DNA from: Streptococcus equinus
Lineage (GTDB): Bacteria; Bacillota; Bacilli; Lactobacillales; Streptococcaceae
Direction of reading: 5' to 3'
Length of the DNA: 64,000 nucleotides
NCBI RefSeq assembly: GCF_900104225.1
Contig: NZ_FNJK01000003.1
Location: forward strand, 62,001-126,000
Both the position numbers and the translations under genes were made by a program. Of this stretch, positions 38,843 through 46,616 are shown one piece after another. The notes below the pieces were generated by a model. The model was not told the DNA's origin. It worked only from the letters and a program-made list of their open reading frames with translations, and did not search any database. Position 1 is the stretch's first letter. The number at the start of each line of letters is the position of its first letter.

Positions 38843-38873
38843 CATCTGGAAAGTTATTTCCAGATGATTTTTT
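38843..38873 (+). terminator. Terminator after tag
   Basis: CATCTGGAAA and its exact complement TTTCCAGATG flank a 4-base loop and are followed by ATTTTTTG. Confidence 0.92.
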
Positions 38874-38888
38874 GTTAAATAAGAAAAG

Positions 38889-38926
38889 TTGACACGTTTG
38901 TCAACAGGTGACAATTTTAGTTGACA
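38889..38926. repeat. TTGACA/TGTCAA cluster upstream of the MFS gene
   Basis: TTGACA (38889), TGTCAA (38899), GTGACA (38908) and TTGACA (38921) occur within 38 bases. The same hexamer forms an array at 50783-50894. The region up to 39039 holds no gene; a protein-binding role is possible. Confidence 0.4.
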
Positions 38927-39039
38927 GACTGTGAATAGAATGAACGTGTAATGCTGATGGAATATAGCAAATAGCACTTTACATTGCTTGTAAATTAGAG
39001 TATTTTGGAAGGAAAAAATAAGCAAGGGCAGGTGGGATT

Positions 39040-40251
39040 ATGAAGCAAATGACTAGAAATACTTTTGTCTATTTTTTATCGAATTTTTTAGTAACGGTGG
39101 CTTATTCTATGCCGCACTCGATTTTGACAGTTATTTTACTAGCCAAAGGGTTGACCTTGTCACAAATCTTGCTGATTCAATCAGCTTATAGCATTGCGAT
39201 TGTCTTGTTTGAATTTCCAAGTGGCTTGTTAGCAGATAATTATTCTCGGAAAAATCTTTATAGTCTATCAAAGGTCTTCTTGATAGTCATGTTTTTGATT
39301 GTGCTTTTTAGTAGTAATTTTTATCTGATTTTTTTAGCATGGTTTTGTTATGGAATAGCTGCTGCTTTGGATAGTGGGACTCTTGATGCTTACATTATTA
39401 ATCAATTGAAGTTAGCTGGTCGTGAAAATGAGCTTCAAAGATTTTTAGCTCTTAGCAATCGTTTAGAAATTGTTGGTTTACTTCTTGGGAGTAGTTTAGG
39501 TGGAATTCTTTATCAGTTTATTGGCATCAACATTTATGTATTAGGAACTGTTTTCTTAGTAGCTTCGACTCTGATTAGCTTTTTCTTATTTAGAGAAAGA
39601 ACAAAATCTACTGATTTACAAGAGCTTCATGTTAGTGTACTAAAAAATCAGATTAGGAACAGCTTTAAGGAACTGCGCAAGCAACCACGCTTGAGCTTAA
39701 TTCTGATTTTTGATTTCTTAAGTCAGATTTTCTTTCAAACACATTTTCAATTATGGCAGTCATTTTTCTTAAGCAAGGGGATTAGTAGTCATTATTTCCC
39801 TGCCTTTTATATTGCTTTTCAAGTGATTACACTATTTTCTTATTCAATCAATATTGAGGGTATTAAGAAATATAAAGGAATTATTAAATGGAGTCCTTTA
39901 ATTATTTTTCTCCCTTTGACTTTCTTTTCAAGTCACTTAGGTATCTTTTTATCAGCTTATTTTATCTTTATTTTTGTTTTTTACGTTATTGAGTTTATCT
40001 TAAATTATCAGTTTAATAAGATGGTGTCGATTGAGAATATTTCATCATTGGTTTCATTTAAATCAACAGTCAGTCGAATCGGCAGTATTCTTTTATTATG
40101 TGTCTTGAGTTTTATGGTGAAAATAACAGCAGTCGAGATGGTTATGACTATTAATTTCATGACTTCCTTACTTTTATTAGCAGTTTTAGCAGTATTTTTT
40201 ATGAAAAAAGCAAAGGTTGACACTTCTGTAAAGAAAGTTGACAACAAATGA
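39040..40251 (+). CDS. MFS transporter
   Basis: The 403-residue protein has about 12 hydrophobic segments and an MFS motif A-like loop (GLLADNYSRKNLYSLSK) between helices 2 and 3. The substrate is unknown; an efflux role is plausible for this drug:H+ antiporter-like layout. It sits between tag and cinA, where other streptococci often have no gene. A TTGACA/TGTCAA cluster precedes it, and two more TTGACA 21 bases apart lie in its last codons. Confidence 0.82.
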   Translation: MKQMTRNTFVYFLSNFLVTVAYSMPHSILTVILLAKGLTLSQILLIQSAYSIAIVLFEFPSGLLADNYSRKNLYSLSKVFLIVMFLIVLFSSNFYLIFLAWFCYGIAAALDSGTLDAYIINQLKLAGRENELQRFLALSNRLEIVGLLLGSSLGGILYQFIGINIYVLGTVFLVASTLISFFLFRERTKSTDLQELHVSVLKNQIRNSFKELRKQPRLSLILIFDFLSQIFFQTHFQLWQSFFLSKGISSHYFPAFYIAFQVITLFSYSINIEGIKKYKGIIKWSPLIIFLPLTFFSSHLGIFLSAYFIFIFVFYVIEFILNYQFNKMVSIENISSLVSFKSTVSRIGSILLLCVLSFMVKITAVEMVMTINFMTSLLLLAVLAVFFMKKAKVDTSVKKVDNK

Positions 40252-40322
40252 TAAGGGGAAACGGATGCTTTATCGCAAAAAGTCATTCATTTTCCATATT
40301 TTTTGATAGAATAAAACTAAAT

Positions 40323-40330
40323 TACGAATA
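40323..40330 (+). promoter_or_regulatory. Competence cin-box (ComX/SigX promoter) of cinA-recA
   Basis: TACGAATA is the exact core of the streptococcal cin-box. A T-run lies about 18-25 bases upstream, and the cinA start is 18 bases downstream. Competence-induced cinA-recA transcription from such a box is known in other streptococci. Confidence 0.88.
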
Positions 40331-40348
40331 GATAAGTAGGTGGCAAAT

Positions 40349-41608
40349 ATGAAAGCTGAGATTATTGCTGTTGGGACAGAAATCTTAACAGGACAAATCA
40401 CAAATACTAATGCACAGTTCTTATCAGAAGAATTTGCAAAATTTGGTATTGATGTCTTTTTCCAAACAGCTGTTGGAGATAATGAAGAACGTCTTTTGTC
40501 AATTATTGATTTGGCAAGTAAGCGTAGTGATTTAGTTGTTTTGTGCGGTGGCTTAGGACCAACTGAGGATGATTTAACAAAACAAACTTTGGCAAAATAT
40601 TTAGGGCGTAACTTGGTTTTTGATGAAAAGGCAAGTAAACGTCTAGATGAGTTCTTTGCCACACGTCCACAATTTGCAAGAACAGCTAACAATGAACGTC
40701 AAGCTCAATTGATTGAAGGATCTACACCTTTACAAAATAGCACTGGTTTAGCTGTTGGTGGTGTGATAGAAGTTAACAGTGTTACTTATGTTGTTCTTCC
40801 TGGACCACCAAGTGAACTTAAACCAATGGTTTGGGATTATTTAGTACCTTTGTTATCTAGTGATCACAAGCAGCTTTACTCTCGTGTTTTGCGATTCTTT
40901 GGAATTGGTGAAAGTCAACTAGTGACAGTTTTGTCAGATTTGATTGATAACCAAACAGATCCAACCATTGCTCCTTATGCTAAGACAGGGGAGGTAACCC
41001 TTCGTTTGTCAACAAAAGCAGATGATATTAAGTCAGCTAAAGCAAAATTAGATGACTTAGAGCATAAAATTCTTTCAAAGAAAACCTTAAATAGTATCCC
41101 ACTTGAAAATCTTCTTTATGGTTACGGCGATGATAACAGCATGGCGCGTGTTGTTTTTGACTTACTTAAGCAAAAACAAAAGACTATCACAGCTGCAGAA
41201 AGTTTAACAGCAGGGTTATTTCAATCAAGTATTGCTGATTTTCCAGGTTCTTCAGCAGTCTTTAACGGTGGTTTTGTGACTTATAGTATTGAAGAAAAAT
41301 CTAAAATGCTTCAGATTCCACTCGAAGAGTTGCAAGAACATGGTGTTGTTAGTCACTTTACAGCTGAAAAAATGGCAGAGCAATCACGTTTATTAACAGA
41401 TGCTGATTTTGGTATTGGTTTAACAGGGGTCGCTGGTCCAGATAGCTTAGAAGGTCAACCAGCAGGTACAGTTTTCATAGGTATTGCTACTAGAAAAAAA
41501 GTTCATTCTATTCGTGTTGTTATAGGTGGACGAAGTCGTTCAGATGTCCGTCATATTGCATGTTTGTATGCTTTTAACCTAGTACGTCAAGCTTTATTAC
41601 AAGATTAA
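40349..41608 (+). CDS. cinA: Competence-damage inducible protein CinA
   Basis: ATG 40349 has AGGTGG 7-8 bases upstream; GTG 40340 lies within that site and is rejected. The 419-residue protein has an N-terminal MoCF-type domain ([15 protein letters not shown], then [14 protein letters not shown]) and a C-terminal NMN-deamidase CinA domain ([11 protein letters not shown], then [10 protein letters not shown]). It is the first gene of a cinA-recA competence unit. CinA interacts with RecA and membranes during transformation in pneumococcus. Confidence 0.95.
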   Translation: MKAEIIAVGTEILTGQITNTNAQFLSEEFAKFGIDVFFQTAVGDNEERLLSIIDLASKRSDLVVLCGGLGPTEDDLTKQTLAKYLGRNLVFDEKASKRLDEFFATRPQFARTANNERQAQLIEGSTPLQNSTGLAVGGVIEVNSVTYVVLPGPPSELKPMVWDYLVPLLSSDHKQLYSRVLRFFGIGESQLVTVLSDLIDNQTDPTIAPYAKTGEVTLRLSTKADDIKSAKAKLDDLEHKILSKKTLNSIPLENLLYGYGDDNSMARVVFDLLKQKQKTITAAESLTAGLFQSSIADFPGSSAVFNGGFVTYSIEEKSKMLQIPLEELQEHGVVSHFTAEKMAEQSRLLTDADFGIGLTGVAGPDSLEGQPAGTVFIGIATRKKVHSIRVVIGGRSRSDVRHIACLYAFNLVRQALLQD

Positions 41609-41615
41609 AATTTGC

Positions 41616-41621
41616 TATAAT
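41616..41621 (+). promoter_or_regulatory. recA extended -10 promoter
   Basis: TGCTATAAT lies 37-42 bases before the recA start, giving recA a constitutive promoter besides the upstream cin-box. Confidence 0.6.
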
Positions 41622-41657
41622 AAAGCTAGTATCTCGAACAAACAGAAAGGGAAAAAT

Positions 41658-42812
41658 TTGGCTAAAAAGACAAAGAAAACAGAAGCTATCACGAAGAAAT
41701 TTGGTGATGAGCGTAAAAAAGCACTTGATGATGCTTTGAAATTAATTGAAAAAGATTTTGGTAAGGGAGCTGTTATGCGCTTGGGTGAGCGTGCTGAACA
41801 AAAAGTTCAAGTGATGAGTTCAGGTAGCTTGGCTCTTGATATTGCTCTTGGAGCAGGTGGTTATCCTAAAGGACGTATCATTGAAATCTATGGTCCTGAA
41901 AGTTCAGGTAAAACAACAGTAGCTCTTCATGCCGTAGCGCAAGCTCAAAAAGAAGGTGGTATCGCAGCCTTCATCGATGCTGAACATGCCCTTGATCCAG
42001 CTTACGCCGCAGCTCTTGGTGTCAATATTGATGAATTGCTTTTGTCACAACCAGACTCAGGTGAACAAGGTCTTGAAATCGCTGGAAAATTGATTGATTC
42101 AGGAGCTGTTGATCTTGTTGTTGTCGACTCAGTTGCAGCTCTTGTTCCACGTGCCGAAATTGATGGTGATATTGGTGATAACCACGTTGGTTTACAAGCT
42201 CGTATGATGAGTCAAGCCATGCGTAAACTTTCAGCATCTATCAATAAAACAAAAACAATCGCCATCTTTATTAACCAATTGCGTGAAAAAGTTGGGGTTA
42301 TGTTCGGTAACCCAGAAACAACACCTGGTGGTCGTGCCCTTAAATTCTATTCTTCAGTTCGTCTTGACGTGCGAGGAAACACACAAATTAAAGGTACTGG
42401 TGACCAAAAAGATAGCAACATTGGTAAAGAAACTAAAATCAAAGTGGTTAAAAACAAAGTTGCTCCACCATTTAAAACTGCTGAAGTGGAAATTATGTAT
42501 GGTGAAGGTATTTCACGTACAGGTGAATTGATTAAAATCGCTAGTGATTTGGACATCATTAAAAAAGCTGGAGCTTGGTTCTCTTACAATGGTGAAAAAA
42601 TTGGTCAAGGTTCTGAAAATGCTAAGAAATATTTAGCTGATCATCCAGAAATTTTTGATGAAATTGATCACAAAGTTCGTGTTCACTACGGATTGGTTGA
42701 AGAAACTGAAGATGAAAAAGCTGCAAATCTTGCTGATGAAAAAGCCGCAGCGACTGAAAAAGTAGATGAAGTTGTCCTTGATTTGGATGATGCTATCGAA
42801 ATCGAAGAATAA
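41658..42812 (+). CDS. recA: Recombinase RecA
   Basis: The gene starts with TTG 41658 behind AAAGGG, as recA does in several streptococci. The 384-residue protein has a Walker A GPESSGKT at residues 79-86, the DNA-binding loops in [15 protein letters not shown] and [17 protein letters not shown], and an acidic C-terminal tail. It catalyses homologous strand exchange in repair and natural transformation. A terminator follows directly. Confidence 0.98.
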   Translation: MAKKTKKTEAITKKFGDERKKALDDALKLIEKDFGKGAVMRLGERAEQKVQVMSSGSLALDIALGAGGYPKGRIIEIYGPESSGKTTVALHAVAQAQKEGGIAAFIDAEHALDPAYAAALGVNIDELLLSQPDSGEQGLEIAGKLIDSGAVDLVVVDSVAALVPRAEIDGDIGDNHVGLQARMMSQAMRKLSASINKTKTIAIFINQLREKVGVMFGNPETTPGGRALKFYSSVRLDVRGNTQIKGTGDQKDSNIGKETKIKVVKNKVAPPFKTAEVEIMYGEGISRTGELIKIASDLDIIKKAGAWFSYNGEKIGQGSENAKKYLADHPEIFDEIDHKVRVHYGLVEETEDEKAANLADEKAAATEKVDEVVLDLDDAIEIEE

Positions 42813-42829
42813 AAGGGAAAATATAAAAG

Positions 42830-42852
42830 GAAGCTGTATCAGCTTCTTTTTT
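42830..42852 (+). terminator. Terminator of recA
   Basis: GAAGCTG and CAGCTTC flank a 3-base loop, followed by TTTTTT. Confidence 0.9.
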
Positions 42853-42933
42853 CTTACAAAAAAAGCAATCTTTTTAATTGACTTTTTAGAAAAATAGGTC
42901 TTAGGTCCCATGTGTTCCACTGTGTATGTGTGC

Positions 42934-42939
42934 TATAAT
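42934..42939 (+). promoter_or_regulatory. spx promoter, extended -10
   Basis: TGTGCTATAAT lies 34 bases before the spx start. Confidence 0.6.
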
Positions 42940-42972
42940 ACAACTATCATGGGATAGAAAGTGAGAGTGCAC

Positions 42973-43371
42973 ATGATTAAAATTTACACAATTTCAAGTT
43001 GTACAAGCTGTAAGAAAGCCAAAACATGGCTCAACGCTCATCAGCTCCCTTATAAAGAACAGAATTTAGGAAAAGAACCACTATCACGAGAAGAAATCTT
43101 AGCGATATTAACAAAAACAGAAAACGGTATTGAAAGTATTGTTTCATCTAAAAACCGTTATGCAAAAGCACTTGACTGCGATATTGAGGAATTAAGCCTA
43201 AGTGAGGTTATTGATCTCATTCAAGCTAATCCACGTATCTTAAAGAGCCCAATCTTGATTGATGATAAACGTCTCCAAGTTGGGTATAAAGAAGATGATA
43301 TCCGTGCTTTCTTGCCACGCTCTATTCGTAACGTGGAGAATGCAGAAGCTCGTTTGCGCGCAGCTTTATAA
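42973..43371 (+). CDS. spx: Spx-family redox regulator
   Basis: ATG 42973 gives the canonical MIKIYTISSCTSC start, with the redox CxxC at residues 10-13; a GTG extension from 42961 is unlikely. The 132-residue ArsC-fold protein has the RNA polymerase-contact region RSIRNVENAEARLRAAL. Spx binds the RNA polymerase alpha subunit to reprogram transcription under oxidative stress. Position next to recA corresponds to the copy called SpxA2/SpxB in other streptococci. A weak hairpin with a T run (43389-43414) follows; the rest of 43415-43569 is AT-rich and empty. Confidence 0.95.
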   Translation: MIKIYTISSCTSCKKAKTWLNAHQLPYKEQNLGKEPLSREEILAILTKTENGIESIVSSKNRYAKALDCDIEELSLSEVIDLIQANPRILKSPILIDDKRLQVGYKEDDIRAFLPRSIRNVENAEARLRAAL

Positions 43372-43569
43372 ATGTTATTTATATAGTAGAAAAAGGCTCA
43401 ATTTGGGTCTTTTTTATCTTCCTATTTTTGGAAAATATATTAAAAATTTGAAAAAGGTTACATGCTATTTGTGTCAGCTTTTATAACAATTTTTTCTGAA
43501 ATGTATTTGAAATCAAAATAAACTTTGGTTAAATAAAGTCAGATTCTTGTGAAATCTTAGTGAATAAGC

Positions 43570-43575
43570 TATAAT
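43570..43575 (+). promoter_or_regulatory. -10 of the ireB-yqgF-DUF1292 operon
   Basis: TATAAT lies 36-41 bases before ATG 43611; the -35 is poor. Confidence 0.55.
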
Positions 43576-43610
43576 AATTGATGACAGCTATTTAGAAAGA
43601 AGGTGTAAGT

Positions 43611-43880
43611 ATGGGATTTACAGATGAAACTGTACGCTTTAATTTAGACGATAGCAACAAGAAAGAAATTAGTGAAACTTTAACAACGGTTTATCGCTCT
43701 CTTGATGAAAAAGGTTATAACCCAATCAATCAGATTGTAGGTTATGTTCTAAGTGGTGACCCTGCTTATGTGCCTCGTTACAATGATGCAAGAAATCAAA
43801 TTCGTAAATACGAACGTGACGAAATTGTTGAAGAGCTTGTCCGCTATTATCTCAAAGGAAATGGAATTGACTTGAAATGA
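43611..43880 (+). CDS. IreB family regulatory phosphoprotein (UPF0297)
   Basis: The 89-residue protein ([20 protein letters not shown], then [13 protein letters not shown]) is the highly conserved YrzL/IreB family. In Enterococcus, IreB is phosphorylated by the Ser/Thr kinase IreK and affects cephalosporin resistance. It overlaps yqgF by 4 bases (ATGA) in the conserved ireB-yqgF-DUF1292 operon. Confidence 0.95.
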   Translation: MGFTDETVRFNLDDSNKKEISETLTTVYRSLDEKGYNPINQIVGYVLSGDPAYVPRYNDARNQIRKYERDEIVEELVRYYLKGNGIDLK

Positions 43881-44296
43881 GAATCATGGGACTAGATGTC
43901 GGCTCGAAGACTGTTGGTGTGGCAATTAGCGACCCACTTGGTTTTACAGCGCAAGGCGTAGAAATTATTAAAATCGATGAAGAAGCTGGCGAATTTGGCT
44001 TTGAAAGACTTGGAGAGTTAGTTAAACAGTATAGAGTTGATAAGTTTGTGGTTGGTCTACCTAAAAACATGAACAATACTGAAGGACCTCGTGTAGAAGC
44101 AAGTAAGGCCTATGGTGACCAGATTGCGGAACTTTTCAATATTCCAGTAGATTATCAAGATGAACGTTTAACAACTGTTCAAGCAGAACGCATGTTAGTA
44201 GAGCAGGCTGACGTTAGTCGTGGTAAGCGTAAAAAAGTTATCGACAAATTAGCTGCACAGCTTATTTTGCAAAATTATTTAGATAGAATGTTTTAA
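43877..44296 (+). CDS. ruvX: Holliday junction resolvase-like protein YqgF
   Basis: The 139-residue RNase H-fold protein has [16 protein letters not shown] at its start, [15 protein letters not shown] in the middle, and [12 protein letters not shown], the YqgF pattern. It is linked to 16S rRNA 5' end maturation and possible junction resolution. It is coupled to ireB and followed by the DUF1292 gene. Confidence 0.95.
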   Translation: MRIMGLDVGSKTVGVAISDPLGFTAQGVEIIKIDEEAGEFGFERLGELVKQYRVDKFVVGLPKNMNNTEGPRVEASKAYGDQIAELFNIPVDYQDERLTTVQAERMLVEQADVSRGKRKKVIDKLAAQLILQNYLDRMF

Positions 44297-44328
44297 TCTA
44301 ATCATTAATTCATTTAAAGGAGACAATT

Positions 44329-44646
44329 ATGGCACATAACCATAACCACGATCATAACCATGATCACGAGCATGAAGTTATTACACTTGTAGATGAACAA
44401 GGTAATGAAACACTTTTTGAAATTCTTTTGACAATTGATGGTCGCGAAGAATTCGGTAAAAACTATGTTCTTTTGGTACCAGCTGGTGCTGAAGAAGACG
44501 AACAAGGTCAAATTGAAATTCAAGCTTACTCATTCACAGAAAATGAAGATGGTACTGAAGGTGACCTTCAACCAATCCCTGAAGACTCAGATGCTGAATG
44601 GGATATGATTGAAGAAGTTTTCAACAGCTTCTTAGATGAAGACTAA
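44329..44646 (+). CDS. DUF1292 (UPF0473, YrzB-like) protein
   Basis: The 105-residue, very acidic protein has an N-terminal histidine-rich run ([14 protein letters not shown]) and then the DUF1292 core ([19 protein letters not shown]). Function is unknown. The His-rich head suggests metal binding but is not part of the family core. AAAGGAG precedes the start. A terminator follows. Confidence 0.92.
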   Translation: MAHNHNHDHNHDHEHEVITLVDEQGNETLFEILLTIDGREEFGKNYVLLVPAGAEEDEQGQIEIQAYSFTENEDGTEGDLQPIPEDSDAEWDMIEEVFNSFLDED

Positions 44647-44659
44647 GTTTGTAAGACGA

Positions 44660-44691
44660 GAGATTAGGAGTTATTCCTAATCTCTTTTTTC
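44660..44691 (+). terminator. Terminator after the DUF1292 gene
   Basis: AGAGATTAGGA pairs exactly with TCCTAATCTCT around a 5-base loop and is followed by TTTTTT. Confidence 0.93.
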
Positions 44692-44739
44692 ATAGATAGG
44701 ATAATACTAAGGAAGTCAAAAATGCCTCCTTTTTATTTT

Positions 44740-44747
44740 TACGAATA
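44740..44747 (+). promoter_or_regulatory. Second competence cin-box
   Basis: TACGAATA, identical to the cin-box of cinA, is preceded by a T-run. It sits 24 bases before a 42-codon ORF with a strong ribosome binding site. Confidence 0.8.
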
Positions 44748-44770
44748 AGTAAATTAAAGGGGGACATTTT

Positions 44771-44899
44771 ATGGAGAAAAATAGTCATTTAAGCGAAGAG
44801 GAAAATGATTTCCTAAAACGCTATCAAAACAAGCCATATCACTGTTTTAGGGAAATTTTAGCTTATTGTGTTATCCTTAACAAATTGACTAATGATTAG
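44771..44899 (+). CDS. 42-residue probable late-competence protein
   Basis: ATG 44771 has AAGGGGGA 7 bases upstream. The ORF of 42 codons opens MEKNSHLSEEENDFLKRYQN and ends in KLTND, with an acidic N-terminal helix and a Cys-containing hydrophobic stretch (REILAYCVILNKL). The perfect cin-box 24 bases upstream marks it as SigX-controlled. Small competence-induced genes have been reported upstream of nrdD in other streptococci, and this is probably the equivalent. Function is unknown. Confidence 0.7.
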   Translation: MEKNSHLSEEENDFLKRYQNKPYHCFREILAYCVILNKLTND

Positions 44900-44912
44900 T
44901 TTCTGTTATACT
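44885..44912 (+). promoter_or_regulatory. Promoter of the GT-C-like membrane gene
   Basis: TTGACT and TATACT are 16 bases apart and lie 30 bases before GTG 44942. The promoter overlaps the end of the small competence ORF. Confidence 0.65.
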
Positions 44913-44941
44913 TAGAGTAAGACAATTCAAGGAGAAATTAA

Positions 44942-46516
44942 GTGAATACATCAGAACAAGTAAATGTAGATCAGACTGCTGTGTCATCATACAGTCGCTC
45001 ATCTCGTAAATTCGGTGAAGTTAGCAGTCATCTAGAACCTTCTAGACGAACAAAAGTGCCACAACCTCATAAATTATATATTTTGTTGCTGAGTGTTGTA
45101 GTAAGCTGTTTATCAGTAGCTGTACCTATGTTTACCGATATGGCAAATAGTCTACAATCACAAAATCTTTATATTGGATCAATGTTTGCTCAAGGGCATC
45201 TTCCATTTACGGATATGTTTGCGACAGGTGGTTTCCTCTATTATGCAGTGATTGCTTTGGCTTACATTCTTGGTTCTACTCTATGGTTAGTTCCAATTCA
45301 AATTGTTACTTTTTATTTATCAGGAATTTATTTCTATAAATTAGTTAACTATTTTATAGATAGTCAACGTGTTGCTGTTGCCTTTAGCGGCGTTTTCTAT
45401 CTACTTAATGTTGCTCTTGGCTTTGGTGGTTTATACCCTATTCAATTTGCAATGCCTTTTGTTATGGTTTCATTATGGTTTTTAACAAAATATTTTGCCG
45501 ATATTATCAAGGATGAAGCCTTTATTTTATATGGATTTGCTGGCGCAGCAGCAATGCTTTTAGAACCTCGTACTTTGGTGTTCTGGGTGCTTTCTTTCCT
45601 AACAATCATTGTATTTAACTTAAAACAAAAACATTTTGCGCGTGGTTTCTACCAATTATTGTGTATCATTTTTGGAACTATTTTGGTGTTCTACACAGCG
45701 GGATACTTCATTTTGAATGCTCAAGTGTTATCACCATATATTTCACAAGCTATTGTTTATCAATTCACTAATTTTGCAACTAGTGATGGCAATTTGATTT
45801 TAACTTTATTGTTCCAAGTTGTCTTGGCTTTAGCATCTGGACTTTTATTAGGCGCTTTGTCATTTGGTAAAGTAATCAAAGGTGAAGATAAGGTATCAAA
45901 ATGGCTTATTTTCCTAGTATTTCTTGTTTTCTTTGCCATGGATTTATTCACACAAAGTTACCAATTCTATAATTTATTGGCAGTAATACCTTTTGGTTTA
46001 TTATTGACAGCTATGGTTTTGGGAGAACAATATAAGCGTAGTTTGACAAAAACATCGCATCGCCGTAGAAAAACTTCAGATAATGCTGGAAGCTTTGGTC
46101 TTTATCTCAAACGTCATTTTTATTTACCAATTTTAGTGCTTGTGTTTGGTGTTGGGCAAACTTTGGTACATACAGTCCTATCAGCTAATCTAAACAGTGA
46201 ACGTACAAGTATTGCAAGCTATCTCGAAAAAGAAGCATCAAAAGATGATACTATTTATGTTTGGGATGATTCATCTAAAATTGGTATTGATAGCCAATTG
46301 TCAAGTAGCTCACAATTCACTTCGCCAGTTGTTAACACAACGAAATCTGCTAATGAAAAAGTCTTAGAAGATGAATTGCTACAAAATCTAGGGTCATATA
46401 TTGTGGTCAACAAGGATCAAAAAATTTCTGATTCACTAAAAAAGAATTTTTCTTCTAACTATGAAGAGGTCCAAATCGGCGGTATTACAGGCTTTACCGT
46501 CTATCACAAAAAATAA
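44942..46516 (+). CDS. Polytopic membrane protein, GT-C glycosyltransferase-like
   Basis: GTG 44942 follows AAGGAGA. The 524-residue protein has a cytoplasmic N-terminal region (about 40 residues), some 10-11 hydrophobic helices and a C-terminal extracytoplasmic domain of about 100 residues. FAQGHLPFTDMFATGGFLYY in the first loop resembles the conserved Asp-containing loop of GT-C/PMT-type glycosyltransferases. The substrate is unknown; a cell-surface polymer sugar is the usual expectation. It lies between a competence ORF and nrdD, each with its own promoter. Confidence 0.65.
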   Translation: MNTSEQVNVDQTAVSSYSRSSRKFGEVSSHLEPSRRTKVPQPHKLYILLLSVVVSCLSVAVPMFTDMANSLQSQNLYIGSMFAQGHLPFTDMFATGGFLYYAVIALAYILGSTLWLVPIQIVTFYLSGIYFYKLVNYFIDSQRVAVAFSGVFYLLNVALGFGGLYPIQFAMPFVMVSLWFLTKYFADIIKDEAFILYGFAGAAAMLLEPRTLVFWVLSFLTIIVFNLKQKHFARGFYQLLCIIFGTILVFYTAGYFILNAQVLSPYISQAIVYQFTNFATSDGNLILTLLFQVVLALASGLLLGALSFGKVIKGEDKVSKWLIFLVFLVFFAMDLFTQSYQFYNLLAVIPFGLLLTAMVLGEQYKRSLTKTSHRRRKTSDNAGSFGLYLKRHFYLPILVLVFGVGQTLVHTVLSANLNSERTSIASYLEKEASKDDTIYVWDDSSKIGIDSQLSSSSQFTSPVVNTTKSANEKVLEDELLQNLGSYIVVNKDQKISDSLKKNFSSNYEEVQIGGITGFTVYHKK

Positions 46517-46525
46517 AGAAAAACG

Positions 46526-46577
46526 CAATATCTTGTGGTTACCAAAAAAAGTGACCACAAGATATTGATTTTTTTTT
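46526..46577 (+). terminator. Strong terminator before nrdD
   Basis: A 17-bp inverted repeat (CAATATCTTGTGGTTAC against GTGACCACAAGATATTG, one mismatch) flanks an A-rich loop and ends in a long T run. Confidence 0.93.
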
Positions 46578-46592
46578 GTCCCGTGTTATAAT
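46565..46592 (+). promoter_or_regulatory. nrdD promoter
   Basis: TTGATT and TATAAT (46587-46592) are 16 bases apart; the -35 overlaps the terminator T run. No clear NrdR box pair is visible. Confidence 0.5.
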
Positions 46593-46616
46593 AGACGAGT
46601 AAGAAGGAGTGTTCAT

